Source: Candidatus Hydrogenedentota bacterium
GTDB taxonomy: Bacteria > Hydrogenedentota > Hydrogenedentia > Hydrogenedentales > SLHB01
Length of the DNA stretch: 59,408 bases
Assembly (NCBI GenBank): GCA_020849535.1
Contig: JADLGB010000138.1
Coordinates: 1-59,408, forward strand
Direction of reading: 5' to 3'
In this document: positions 39,751 through 48,914 of the stretch, in pieces
Layout of the letters: each line of letters opens with the position of its first letter
How positions within the stretch are numbered: position 1 is the first letter of the stretch
Made by a program: the position numbers and the translations under genes
The notes under the pieces: model-generated
Seen by the model: only the letters and a program-made list of their open reading frames with translations
What the model was told of the DNA's origin: nothing
The model's database searches: none

Positions 39751-40514
39751 TGGGGCTGGTTGACACGCACTGCCATCTCCAGGATCGCGCGTTCGACGAA
39801 GACCGCGAGGCGGTTATTGCGCGCGCGTTGGGTGGATTGGATTGGATGGTGGTCATTGGCGACTCACTCGCATCGAGCGAGGCGGCCACCGCCCTTGTAC
39901 GCCCGGGAGTCTACGCCGCGGTCGGCGTGCATCCTTATCACCCTGAGCAGATCGATGACGCCGGATTGACCGCACTGCGCGAACTGGCGGGGCGGCCCGG
40001 CGTCGTTGCGATTGGCGAAATTGGGCTCGATTACTACAAGCACAACACGGCACCCCGCGCCACGCAACAGGACGCCTTCCGCAGACAGCTCGATCTTGCC
40101 GTGGAATTGAACCTTCCCGCGATTATCCACAACCGGGATTCCCACGAAGATCTCGCGGCCATACTCGACACGTATGCAGGGCGGCTTCCCGGCGGCATCA
40201 TGCATTGTTTCGCGGGAGACACGGCTTTTGTGGAGCGATGTATCGGCTGGGACTTTCATGTGTCGTTCGCGGGCAACGTGACCTTCCCAAAGGCCGGAGA
40301 CTTGCGCGAAGCCGCGCGCGCGGTGCCGTTGAACCGGCTGCTGGTGGAAACCGACAGCCCGTATCTCGCCCCTCAGCCCGTGCGCGGCAAACGTTGCGAA
40401 CCAGCTTATGTGGCGCACACGGCGGCGGCCCTCGGGGAAGTCATGGGTGTTACGCCCGGCGAGCTGGCGCGCATTACGTCGGAGAACGCGCGCGCCTTGT
40501 TCCGCGTTGCGTGA
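39750..40514 (+). CDS. tatD: TatD family metal-dependent DNase
   Basis: A 254-residue TIM-barrel hydrolase. Metal ligands are seen in VDTHCHLQD, GEIGLDYYKH, IIHNRDSHED, MHCFAGD and ETDSPYLAPQ. ATG 39750 overlaps the TGA of ricT; a TTG at 39747 is the only other choice. TatD proteins are cytoplasmic 3'-5' nucleases and are not part of the Tat translocon, whose genes lie elsewhere in the window. Confidence 0.95.
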   Translation: MGLVDTHCHLQDRAFDEDREAVIARALGGLDWMVVIGDSLASSEAATALVRPGVYAAVGVHPYHPEQIDDAGLTALRELAGRPGVVAIGEIGLDYYKHNTAPRATQQDAFRRQLDLAVELNLPAIIHNRDSHEDLAAILDTYAGRLPGGIMHCFAGDTAFVERCIGWDFHVSFAGNVTFPKAGDLREAARAVPLNRLLVETDSPYLAPQPVRGKRCEPAYVAHTAAALGEVMGVTPGELARITSENARALFRVA

Positions 40515-40577
40515 TGTAACAGTGGCGGAAGTACGATCCCGCGCCGGGACCGCCGCGTGGTAGACAGGCTCGCGAGC

Positions 40578-42317
40578 ATGAGTGACTTCGGCGACATTAC
40601 TTTCGTCTCCACATCGCGGCGCCGCCGCTTCCGGCGCCCCGTGCGCGTCTACGAGACGCGCAATCCCGCGGAGGCGCGATTCCTGTTGGACGTAATTGAC
40701 GCGGAGGTGCGGAGCGGGTACCACGCGGCAGGCTTCCTCGCGTATGAAGCGGCGCCCGCTTTCGATCCTGCGCTCCAGACGCATCCCCCAACGGAACTAC
40801 CGGTGCTCTGGTTTGGCATCTACGCTCAACCCGACGAAGGCGAGGCGGAACCCCCAGGCGAACACTACAATCTGAATGCGTGGGAGCCCTGCGTTTCGGA
40901 AGAAGACTACCGCGAGACCGTTGCGCGGCTCCGGGAGTGGATTGCCGCGGGCGACACCTATCAGGTGAACTATACGTTTCCGCTCCGCACGGCGTTTCAC
41001 GGATCTTCGTTACACTGGTTCCACGATCTGTGCGAGGCTCAGCGGGCAGACTATTGCGCGCACCTGAACACAGGACGTTTCCACATCGTGTCCGCCTCAC
41101 CGGAGCTGTTCTTTGAACTCGATGGAGAGATGCTGCGAACGAAACCTATGAAAGGCACGGCGCCGCGTGGCCGATTCTCGGAAGAGGACCGGGCAAATGC
41201 CAATGCGCTCCGCGCCTCTATCAAGGACCGTGCGGAAAATGTCATGATCGTGGATCTCCTGCGCAACGACATGGGGCGCATCAGCCGCACGGGCAGCGTC
41301 CGCGTCGAGAGTCTCTTCGACGTGGAGCGTTATCCCACGGTGTGGCAGATGACGTCAACGATTGCGTCGCGCACGGACGCGGCCGTTCCCGAGATATTCG
41401 CCGCGCTCTTTCCATCCGGTTCGGTAACCGGCGCCCCCAAAGTACGGACCATGGAGATCATCCGCGCGATCGAGCGCGTTCCGCGCGGCGTCTACTGCGG
41501 CGCCGTAGGGTGGTGGGGTCCGGAGCGCAGGGCCTCATTCAACGTGGCGATCCGAACGGCCGTGATCGACACAGAGGATTCGAGCGCCACCTACTTCGTG
41601 GGCAGCGGAATCACCTGGGACTCGTCGGCGGAGGCGGAGTACGCCGAGTGTCTGAACAAGGCGTGGGTTCTGCGGCCGCCCGAAAGGCCGTTCGCGCTGT
41701 TGGAGTCTCTCTTGTTCGACGGCGCGTACGCGCTTCTCGATCTTCATCTTGCCCGCCTGCAAGAAAGCGCCGACTACTTCGGCTACCCATTCGACCGCGG
41801 CCGCGTCATGAGTCAGTTGGACGCGGCGGCACGCGCATATGCAGGAAGCGCGCTGAAGGTGCGCCTCCTGCTGGATCGCGACGGAAACTGCCATGCGGAA
41901 TCGGCGCCCGCGCCCGAGACCCGGCGCATGCGGCTGGGCCTGGCCACGCAAGCCGTCGATTCGCAGGAGGTATTCCTCTTTCACAAGACGACCAACCGCA
42001 CCGTGTACGAAAGGGCGCGTGCGTCACGCGCTGACTGTGACGACGTGCTGCTCTGGAACGAGCGCGGCGAAATCACCGAGAGCACGGTGGCCAATGTGGT
42101 GCTTGAGCTGGATGGCAGCTTCATCACACCGCCACAAACGTGCGGCCTGCTGGCCGGCACGTTTCGCGCCCACCTGCTCACCACCGGGCGCGTTACGGAG
42201 CGCGTCGTCACAATCGACGACCTTGACCGATGCAAGGCGATCCACCTCATCAATTCGGTCCGGGGCTGGATTTCGGTAGAATTCGTGCAGGATGCCGCAC
42301 CATTTGTGCGGCCATAA
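40578..42317 (+). CDS. pabB: Bifunctional aminodeoxychorismate synthase I / lyase (PabB-PabC)
   Basis: About 579 residues. Residues 1-370 are the chorismate-binding domain (SASPELFFELDGE, DLLRNDMGRISR, GSVTGAPKVRTMEIIRAIE). It carries KPMKGTAPRG with Lys where TrpE has Ala, which points to 4-amino-4-deoxychorismate synthesis rather than anthranilate. Residues about 375-579 are a PLP fold-type IV lyase (HKTTNRTVYERA, GEITESTVANVVLEL) that would release p-aminobenzoate for folate. The fusion puts both steps on one chain. Starts ATG 40578 or GTG 40557. The matching glutaminase subunit is not adjacent; trpG at 55.3 kb could serve both. Confidence 0.9.
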   Translation: MSDFGDITFVSTSRRRRFRRPVRVYETRNPAEARFLLDVIDAEVRSGYHAAGFLAYEAAPAFDPALQTHPPTELPVLWFGIYAQPDEGEAEPPGEHYNLNAWEPCVSEEDYRETVARLREWIAAGDTYQVNYTFPLRTAFHGSSLHWFHDLCEAQRADYCAHLNTGRFHIVSASPELFFELDGEMLRTKPMKGTAPRGRFSEEDRANANALRASIKDRAENVMIVDLLRNDMGRISRTGSVRVESLFDVERYPTVWQMTSTIASRTDAAVPEIFAALFPSGSVTGAPKVRTMEIIRAIERVPRGVYCGAVGWWGPERRASFNVAIRTAVIDTEDSSATYFVGSGITWDSSAEAEYAECLNKAWVLRPPERPFALLESLLFDGAYALLDLHLARLQESADYFGYPFDRGRVMSQLDAAARAYAGSALKVRLLLDRDGNCHAESAPAPETRRMRLGLATQAVDSQEVFLFHKTTNRTVYERARASRADCDDVLLWNERGEITESTVANVVLELDGSFITPPQTCGLLAGTFRAHLLTTGRVTERVVTIDDLDRCKAIHLINSVRGWISVEFVQDAAPFVRP

Positions 42318-42327
42318 GGAGAAGGCT

Positions 42328-44616
42328 ATGGGCCTGACATTGTGGGCGGTGCTGATCGCGCAGTGGGCACACGGGGCGGAGGGTGAGGCCATGCGGCTCC
42401 CGCAGACGGATTCCTTGACCATCACGGGCGAGCCAGTCGATGCCATGGTCGCCGGTATCGACGCGTACCTCACGCGGGCGTTGGCCGATTCCGTCGAGGC
42501 GCGCGCGTCACGGTGGCATCGTGATCTAGCTTCGCCGGAGGCGTATGCGGCATCGGTGGAGCCCAACCGTCAGCGTCTCGCGCGGATCCTGGGCGCGCAC
42601 GAGCCCCGTGAAACCGGAGCGATGGAGTTGTGCGCGACGACGCAACGCCCCGCGTTACTCGCGGAAACGGAGGTGTATCGCGTGTACGCCGTGCGGCTGC
42701 GCGTGCTGCGCGACATCCATCTCGAAGGGCTGCTGCTCGAACCGCGCGGTACGGCTATCGCCAACGTGGTGGCCCTGCCCGAATGCGATTGGACGCCCGA
42801 GATGCTCGTGGGTCTCACGGAAGGAGTTCCCGCTGAGGCCCAGTTTGCCCGGCGCCTCGCGGAGAATGGCTGCCGCGTGATCGTGCCGCAGCTCATCGAT
42901 CGGCGCGACACGTATTCGGGCAACCCCGCCATCCGCATGACAAACCAGCCCCACCGCGAATTCATCTACCGCGCGGCCTATCAGATGGGCCACCACATCA
43001 TCGGATATGAGGTGCAGAAGGTGGCGGCGGCCGTAGACTGGTTTGAACGCGAACATGGGGAAGTCCCCACCGCCGTCGCCGGCTACGGCGAAGGCGGCTT
43101 GATCGCCTTCTGTGTGGCGGCAATCGATACGCGTATCGACGCGGCGCTCGTTTCGGGATATTTCAAACCGCGCGAAGATGTTTGGGCGGAACCCATCTAC
43201 CGCAACGTGTGGGCGCTCCTGCATGAGTTCGGTGATGCGGAAGTGGCCAGCCTCATCGCGCCGCGCCCGCTCCTGGTTGAGGCCAGCGCGCAACCCGCTG
43301 TGGATGGTCCGCCCGCCCCGTCGGACGGGCGCGCGGGCGCGGCTCCGGGGCGCATTGCCACGCCGCCCCTGGATGCGGTACGCGCGGAACTGGAGCGCGC
43401 GCGCACGCTCGTATCGGGTCTTGCCCCGGCCCCGCGCATGGACCTGTTCGGCGATGGCGCCGGTTTGCCAGGACGTGACGATGCGCTGGTCGCGTTTGCC
43501 GAATGCATCGGCATCGCCTCGCTCGCGCCTTCTGCCACGGCCCCACGGCCAATACAAGAACTGGAGAGTGCTGACACGCGCATGAAGCGGCAGTTTGACG
43601 AACTCGTGGAAGACACCCAGACCCTCATGCGAACGAGCCAATCCGCGCGCGACGCCTTCTGGGCGAAGGCGGATCCCTCTTCACCGGATGCCTTTGCGAA
43701 AAGTACGGAGTGGTACCGCGACTATTTCGCAAACGAAGTGATCGGTGCGTTGCCACCGCCCTCGGTCCCCATCAACCCCCGCACGCGGCTTGTCTACGAT
43801 GAGCCGCGGTATCGCGGATACGAAGTAATGCTGGATGTCTACCCGGACGTGTTCGCTTACGGCATCCTGCTCGTCCCCAAGGGAATCGCGGAAGGCGAGC
43901 GGCGTCCGGTGGTCGTGTGCCAGCACGGACTGGAGAGTTATGTGCGCGAGGTGGCCGATCCCGCGATGGATAGTCACTACTATCACCGCTACGCGTGCAC
44001 GCTCGCCGAAGAAGGTTTCATCGCGTACGCGCCGCAGAATCCCTATGTCGGCGGCGACGCGTTTCGTGTGTTGCAGCGCAAGGCGAACCCATTGAAGCTT
44101 TCCCTGTTCTCCTTCATCACTCGCCAGCACGAGCGCACGCTGGAATGGCTCGGGCAACAGCCGTTTGTGGACCCGGCGCGCATCGCCTTCTACGGCCTCA
44201 GCTACGGCGGCAAGACGGCGATGCGCGTGCCCGCACAGGTGCGGGGATACTGCCTGTCGATCTGCTCGGGAGATTTCAACGAGTGGATCACGAAGACCGC
44301 GACCGTGTCCAGCAGCTACACCTACATGTTCACGGGCGAGTATGAGATGTTCGAGTTCGACCTTGGCAACACGTTCAACTACGGCGAACTGGCGCAACTG
44401 ATCTTCCCGCGTCCCTTTATGGTGGAGCGCGGACATCGCGATGGCGTTGCGCCCGACGAGTGGGTCGCCGCGGAATTCGCGAAGGTGCGGCGTCTGTATG
44501 ACGAGATGGGCCTGAGCGAGCGCGCCACGATCGAATACTTCAACGGCCCCCATACCATTCACGGCGTGGGTACGTTTGCGTTTCTCCGACAACAACTCCA
44601 GTGGCCGCCGAAATAG
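42328..44616 (+). CDS. Exported tandem alpha/beta hydrolase
   Basis: A 762-residue protein with a signal peptide (MGLTLWAVLIAQWAHGAEG). It has two alpha/beta-hydrolase units. The first (about 120-330) has GYGEGG at the nucleophile elbow, so the usual Ser is Gly. The second (about 480-760) has the intact elbow GLSYGGK and a plausible His in FNGPHTIHG, with CQHGLESYV at the oxyanion region. It resembles acetyl xylan esterase or dienelactone hydrolase-type proteins. The start ATG 42328 follows AAGGAGAAGG. The N-terminal copy is probably a non-catalytic scaffold. The substrate is unknown; a periplasmic esterase is the likely class. Confidence 0.78.
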   Translation: MGLTLWAVLIAQWAHGAEGEAMRLPQTDSLTITGEPVDAMVAGIDAYLTRALADSVEARASRWHRDLASPEAYAASVEPNRQRLARILGAHEPRETGAMELCATTQRPALLAETEVYRVYAVRLRVLRDIHLEGLLLEPRGTAIANVVALPECDWTPEMLVGLTEGVPAEAQFARRLAENGCRVIVPQLIDRRDTYSGNPAIRMTNQPHREFIYRAAYQMGHHIIGYEVQKVAAAVDWFEREHGEVPTAVAGYGEGGLIAFCVAAIDTRIDAALVSGYFKPREDVWAEPIYRNVWALLHEFGDAEVASLIAPRPLLVEASAQPAVDGPPAPSDGRAGAAPGRIATPPLDAVRAELERARTLVSGLAPAPRMDLFGDGAGLPGRDDALVAFAECIGIASLAPSATAPRPIQELESADTRMKRQFDELVEDTQTLMRTSQSARDAFWAKADPSSPDAFAKSTEWYRDYFANEVIGALPPPSVPINPRTRLVYDEPRYRGYEVMLDVYPDVFAYGILLVPKGIAEGERRPVVVCQHGLESYVREVADPAMDSHYYHRYACTLAEEGFIAYAPQNPYVGGDAFRVLQRKANPLKLSLFSFITRQHERTLEWLGQQPFVDPARIAFYGLSYGGKTAMRVPAQVRGYCLSICSGDFNEWITKTATVSSSYTYMFTGEYEMFEFDLGNTFNYGELAQLIFPRPFMVERGHRDGVAPDEWVAAEFAKVRRLYDEMGLSERATIEYFNGPHTIHGVGTFAFLRQQLQWPPK

Positions 44617-44702
44617 GATGCCAACCACACCCCGCTCAAATCCGCAACCAAACGACGGGTTCTGGGGGGAAGCCGCATCCACTCAGGAGCCGGACTGTCT
44701 TC

Positions 44703-44865
44703 GTAGGGCGGGATTGATTCCTGCCCTCTTCGTAAGACGGGATTGATTCCTGCCCTCTTCGTAAGACGGGATTGATTCCTGCCCTCTTCGTAGGGCGGGA
44801 TTTGTTCCCGCCTTCTTCATAGTGTAGGAACACATCTCGCCCTACTCACTGCGCGTTCCTCACAG
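44703..44865. repeat. Second cluster of GTAGGGCGGGA hairpin repeats
   Basis: Four shorter units (about 35 bases) of the hairpin seen at 25803-26266: GTAGGGCGGGATTGATTCC at 44703, two GTAAGACGGGATTGATTCC units, then GTAGGGCGGGATTTGTTCCC near 44791. A diverged inverted half (TCGCCCTAC) ends near 44846. The repeat occupies the gap 44617-45053, which otherwise shows only a doubtful short reading frame. Confidence 0.85.
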
Positions 44866-44910
44866 GCCGGTACCTGCGAGTCCCCGATCCACGAATCGTG
44901 CAGCCAGACC

Positions 44911-45021
44911 CTATTCGGCCGCGTTCTTCTCGGCCTTCTTGTCCTGCAATCGCTTCACGAGTACGTCCAGCACGAGTTCGAGGACGGACAGGAACGGGCC
45001 CTGCTGAACGTGTCCAGCCAT
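44911..45021 (-). CDS. Possible small protein, uncertain
   Basis: A 36-residue frame beginning MAGHVQQGPFLSVLELVLDV and ending in a charged helix (RLQDKKAEKNAAE). It forms one amphipathic helix. No clear ribosome binding site precedes it and no family is recognised. It follows the cupin gene on the same strand by 32 bases, the only reason to consider it real. Confidence 0.25.
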   Translation of the reverse strand: MAGHVQQGPFLSVLELVLDVLVKRLQDKKAEKNAAE

Positions 45022-45053
45022 GGGGATAGGTTTGCTGAGCAATCGTACGTGTT

Positions 45054-45614
45054 TCACGGTGTGGCAGTCTCCCGGATTGGGTTCAGGCGTTCCTCCGCGC
45101 AACGCGAGGACTTATCGCGCGTGATGGGATACGGATATTCGCGAAACGGATTCGATGCGACAAGGGCTACGCCGGTTTCCTCCGCGGCATTGCGCAACCG
45201 TTCGGGGTCCTGCAGGCTCGAGGGTGGCAGATCCCGCACGAGGGTAGGCTCTCCCGCGAGACGGTAGAAGTGGCCGTGACCACCATTCATGGTCAGAAAA
45301 CGCGCGGTCTCGCTGAGGATCTTGATGGCATGAGGGACACCTCTGCGAATCATGAGCGTGTCGCCCGCCGCGATCGTGCGCTGTTCTCCACCGATGGCGA
45401 GGCGCAGTTCGCCTTCGAGCACGTGCAGGGTTTCGTCGCGGGGATCGGTGTGAAGGGGAAACATGCAACCCTCCGGCCCCAACACTTCCGTCATTGAAAA
45501 GGCGCCACCTGTACTCTCGGCGCCGATCTTGAGCGTTAACAGTGCGCCTGAAAACCAAATCATCTCGCCTTGGCCCGCATCGGCAGCGATGTAATGCCTG
45601 AATTGATTCTGCAT
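45054..45614 (-). CDS. Cupin-domain protein
   Basis: A 186-residue single-domain cupin. Motif 1 includes FPLHTDPRDETLHVLEGEL (H, D and E at the usual metal-binding positions) and motif 2 is AAGDTLMIRRGVPHAIKIL. The start ATG 45614 gives MQNQFRHYI; the open frame continues upstream without homology. Many such cupins act in quercetin-dioxygenase-like or sugar pathways; nothing here fixes the substrate. No signal peptide is seen. Confidence 0.8.
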   Translation of the reverse strand: MQNQFRHYIAADAGQGEMIWFSGALLTLKIGAESTGGAFSMTEVLGPEGCMFPLHTDPRDETLHVLEGELRLAIGGEQRTIAAGDTLMIRRGVPHAIKILSETARFLTMNGGHGHFYRLAGEPTLVRDLPPSSLQDPERLRNAAEETGVALVASNPFREYPYPITRDKSSRCAEERLNPIRETATP

Positions 45615-46106
45615 GAACCCACCCCAGTGCGGCGGAGGGGCCGCTCCCTCACCCCTTGTGCGAAGCTTACCCAATCCGCCAGCGATACGGTACACGCACC
45701 GGCGGACCGGAAACAACCTGCCAACAGGCGACTTGGGGCCACTCCCTCCGAACGGCCCAGCCCTGCCGCCTGTGGATGAGCAACGTGGCCATGATAAGGG
45801 TAGTAAGAATTCGGTGCCTGAGCCCGGGCAGGCCTTCTCCACGCTTCGGCCCACCCTGGCTCGAATTGCGTAGCGCTTTCAGCGCAAAGACAAGTCTCCG
45901 CACACGACTACACAAAAGCTTGTAATGTAACAGCTTATGGCTCTTGCGGATCTTCCTGGGTATATTAAGTGTCAACTAAAAACTAATTTGTGAAAGATTA
46001 GTTTTTAGTTGACGTATCTCTTGCTTTCAAGTACTATTTCTTTGTGAATTAGTTCTTCATTGACAGTTGTTGGCCCAAGTAAGGCCTGCAAAAGTGTTGA
46101 AGCCCC
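45615..46106. other. Gene-free gap before the fic gene, with AT-rich end
   Basis: The first 250 bases hold nothing recognisable beyond the palindrome GCGCTTTCAGCGC at 45872-45884, which recurs at 298-310. From about 45890 the composition becomes clearly more AT-rich than the rest of the window, and it contains a perfect palindrome (45971-46013). The change suggests a regulatory region or recently acquired DNA. Confidence 0.5.
45971..46064 (+). promoter_or_regulatory. Palindromic operator-like site upstream of fic
   Basis: The arms GTCAACTAAAAACTAAT (45971-45987) and its exact complement (45997-46013) are separated by 9 bases. A third, imperfect half-site with 14 of 17 matches lies at 46048-46064. 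TATATT at 45961-45966 could be a -10 box. The arrangement ends about 40 bases before the fic start codon, so it would be well placed for repression by a dimeric winged-helix or similar regulator, perhaps the C-terminal domain of the Fic protein itself. Confidence 0.6.
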
Positions 46107-47453
46107 ATGCGAAAACCAAAGACACCACCCGAAATCAGCAACATCTGGCAGGAGTTGAAAGACAGTCCTCGGTTTCCGGAAATACTCCTGCAACACGGGC
46201 GTGGCGAGTTGGCCGGTGGCAAGTACTTGCACTGGGACGAACTCATAAGACGGCCGGCCCCCGAAGGCCTTAACCACAGACTCTGGTGGCTTTGCCTGAA
46301 GCTCTCGCGCGGCCAGATGTCGAAAGAGGTCCCCCTCCGGGACAAGAAAGGACGACACTTTCGATTCGCGGAACCGGCCCAGGTGAATGAGGTCTTGCAC
46401 CGGATAGACCTCGGAGCGGGTGGACGAATCGAGATGCCGGAGCAGATCACCAATCCTGATACTCGCGACCGCTATTACGTCAGCTCGCTCATTGAAGAAG
46501 CCATTACTTCAAGCCAACTGGAGGGCGCAACAACCACGCGCAAAGTAGCGGCGGACATGATTCGCAGCGGCAGACCTCCGCGAGACAAGAGCGAGCGCAT
46601 GATACTCAACAACTTTCTCACCATGAGGGAGATTGCCACGCTCAAGAATGCGCCGCTCACGGAGGAGACGCTCCTTGACCTGCACCGTCTTGTCACCGAG
46701 GAAACACTGGAAGATCCCAGCCAAGCTGGGCGCTATCGGCGCAGTGACGAGACAGTCAATGTGGTGAGTGTTGATCGCGAAGAGATCCTGCACGTGCCGC
46801 CTGATGCCGCTGAACTGCCAGCCCGTATGCGTGCAATGTGCGATTTCGCGAATGGAGTGACTCCATCCCATTTCATTCATCCCGTAACGCGTTCCATCCT
46901 TCTTCACTTCTGGCTGGCCTACGACCATCCGTTCGTGGATGGCAACGGGAGAACGGCGCGCGCCTTGTTCTATTGGTCGATGCTTCGCAACGGGTACTGG
47001 TTGTTCGAGTTCGTCTCCATTTCGCGATTGCTGCGCGCAGCGCCTGTCAAATATGGGAGGTCGTTCCTGTATGTGGAAACCGACGACAACGATTTGACGT
47101 ATTTCCTGTTGCACCAACTCGAAGTAATCGAACGGTCTATCGACGAACTCCATGAATTCCTGAAGCGAAAAGATGAGGAACTCCGTGCGCTCGAAGTTCG
47201 CCTCAAAGCTCATGAAGATCTGAATCACCGGCAACGGGCACTGGTCTCCCACGCGCTTCGCCATCCTCACCACCGCTATTCCGTGAAATCCCACGAGAGC
47301 AGTCACAACGTTGTCTATCAGACGGCACGCACGGACCTGCTCGACCTGGAGGCGCGAGGACTGCTGGTAAAGCGCAAGATCGGACGCGCGTTCTACTTCA
47401 TGCCCGCACCGGACCTCGAGGAGAAGCTCAGTACGGCGAGCAAAGGCACGTGA
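46107..47453 (+). CDS. Fic family protein (AMP-transferase type)
   Basis: A 448-residue Fic protein. Residues about 1-110 are an N-terminal extension. At about 125-140 lies the inhibitory motif SSQLEG ((S/T)xxxE(G/N)), which places it in the class with an N-terminal inhibitory helix. The catalytic motif HPFVDGNGRTAR is complete. The C-terminus (about 375-440) looks like a winged-helix domain (HHRYSVKSHESSHNVVYQTA, then TDLLDLEARGLLVKRKIGR), found in many Fic/DUF4172-type proteins. Fic enzymes AMPylate target proteins using ATP. No antitoxin gene is adjacent; the inhibition is internal. AT-rich upstream DNA suggests an accessory locus. Confidence 0.92.
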   Translation: MRKPKTPPEISNIWQELKDSPRFPEILLQHGRGELAGGKYLHWDELIRRPAPEGLNHRLWWLCLKLSRGQMSKEVPLRDKKGRHFRFAEPAQVNEVLHRIDLGAGGRIEMPEQITNPDTRDRYYVSSLIEEAITSSQLEGATTTRKVAADMIRSGRPPRDKSERMILNNFLTMREIATLKNAPLTEETLLDLHRLVTEETLEDPSQAGRYRRSDETVNVVSVDREEILHVPPDAAELPARMRAMCDFANGVTPSHFIHPVTRSILLHFWLAYDHPFVDGNGRTARALFYWSMLRNGYWLFEFVSISRLLRAAPVKYGRSFLYVETDDNDLTYFLLHQLEVIERSIDELHEFLKRKDEELRALEVRLKAHEDLNHRQRALVSHALRHPHHRYSVKSHESSHNVVYQTARTDLLDLEARGLLVKRKIGRAFYFMPAPDLEEKLSTASKGT

Positions 47454-47535
47454 CCCCTCACCCCGCCCCTTGAAGCGGACGCCCCCTTGTGTTCATCATG
47501 CCGCGGAGTGATGCGTTTGAGGAAAGGAGAGACTC

Positions 47536-48882
47536 ATGATCCGATTCCACTTGTCCGCGGTTGCTCCCCTTCTCGCTGTGCTGGCGCTTACCATGATGGC
47601 AGCCGCGCAGGATGCTCCCCTCAAGGTCCGCGTGCTTGTCGAAGAAGACGTATACACCTTTACGCCGCCCAACAACGGCTCGGGGCCCATGTGGAGTTTT
47701 GGATGTACGACGATCGCCCGCCTGGGCGAGCGGGTCGTCGTGAGTGAAATGGAAACCGGCGAAGGCGTGCCGCGCCTCTGCAATACCAAGTGGCGCCTCG
47801 CGGAGCGCACGGATTCTGGCTGGAAGGTGTTTGCCGAGGCCGAGGGTTACCGGCAGCGCGAACCTTGTTTGCTGGCGGCACTCTCGGACCACGAGTTCTT
47901 CTTGAACGTCAACGACTCCCTCATGCCTCCAGGCACCGAGTACGGCCCCTGCGAGCCTCACCTGCTGGCTTTCGATCTGAACGCGCTGGATCAGCCGCCT
48001 CGCAAGCTCCTGCCCGAGTGGGCGGGCGAGACCACATTCACCGATCATTCCTATCGCGGCTATGCGGCGGACCGCGCCAACCGCGAGCTGCTGCTGCTCA
48101 ACATCAACGCGAAGACGAGCATGGAACACTGGGCCTTGCTGGACGCGGATGGAAAGACCCTCAAAAACGGCGGCATCACATTTCCCATCCGATCGTGCTA
48201 CCCCCAGGTGGCGCTGCGGAATCGCGCGGGTTACGTGCTGGCGATCAGCGACATCGTCGAGCCCGTCGAAGAGTGGCGCAAGTACAAGTTCGAGCAAACG
48301 CAGGCGACATGGGACTACGTTTTCCGCATTCTCTATTTCACGTCCAGTCCCAATCTGATGGAGCAGGATTTTGGTCCGGCCATCGAGATCGCCAACGTGG
48401 ACAAGACCGGCGGCGCCATCGCCAACCAGGACCTCTGGATCAGTCCCGAGGGCGACGCCTACATCCTGTATATCGAGCGCGAAGTGGCATCTACGCTCAT
48501 GCGCGACAAATTCGTGCCGGGCGGGTCGCTGATCCCGTCGCTCCACTTGGCGGTTGTGAGGAATGGCGAGGTGGTGCAGCGCAAGGTGCTCGTGCAAGGC
48601 ACGGAGACTGTGCAGCCAGGCCACGCGCGGCTTCATGTCACGCCCGATGGGAAGGTCTACGCGCTCTTGTACATCAGCGGCGCGGAGCAGCCGAACCAGC
48701 TCATGCAGGTGTATCCTCTGCTGGAGAATCCGCCCACGACGCCGGTGCCCTTCAAGACGCCATTCGGCTCGTACCTGCTCGCGTCCGAACGCGCGGGCAA
48801 CGCGCCGTCAAACATCATCGACGTGTACGGGCACAGCACCTCGGGCACAACCTTGTCGTACGCTCAGGTGTCGATCGAGTGA
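47536..48882 (+). CDS. Exported protein of unknown function, beta-propeller-like
   Basis: A 448-residue protein with a signal peptide (MIRFHLSAVAPLLAVLALTM). The body has repeated segments such as WAGETTFTDHSYRGYAADRA, DLWISPEGDAYILYI and ARLHVTPDGKVYALLYISG, the S/T-PDG-xxY pattern of beta-propeller or BNR-type repeats. No catalytic motif or named family is recognised. GGAGA precedes the ATG. Similar proteins occur near Gfo/Idh/MocA genes in Planctomycetota-like genomes, but a role cannot be given. Confidence 0.65.
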   Translation: MIRFHLSAVAPLLAVLALTMMAAAQDAPLKVRVLVEEDVYTFTPPNNGSGPMWSFGCTTIARLGERVVVSEMETGEGVPRLCNTKWRLAERTDSGWKVFAEAEGYRQREPCLLAALSDHEFFLNVNDSLMPPGTEYGPCEPHLLAFDLNALDQPPRKLLPEWAGETTFTDHSYRGYAADRANRELLLLNINAKTSMEHWALLDADGKTLKNGGITFPIRSCYPQVALRNRAGYVLAISDIVEPVEEWRKYKFEQTQATWDYVFRILYFTSSPNLMEQDFGPAIEIANVDKTGGAIANQDLWISPEGDAYILYIEREVASTLMRDKFVPGGSLIPSLHLAVVRNGEVVQRKVLVQGTETVQPGHARLHVTPDGKVYALLYISGAEQPNQLMQVYPLLENPPTTPVPFKTPFGSYLLASERAGNAPSNIIDVYGHSTSGTTLSYAQVSIE

Positions 48883-48914
48883 GGGAGCGGTGAGATGTGC
48901 GGACGGGACGCGGA

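Noticed and set aside
39750..40514. TatD as part of the Tat translocon
   Set aside because: TatD-family proteins are nucleases. The tatA and tatC genes are at 52.5-54 kb and unlinked.
46107..47453. Fic/PhD-type toxin-antitoxin pair
   Set aside because: No antitoxin gene is adjacent, and the inhibitory motif SSQLEG is within the Fic protein itself.
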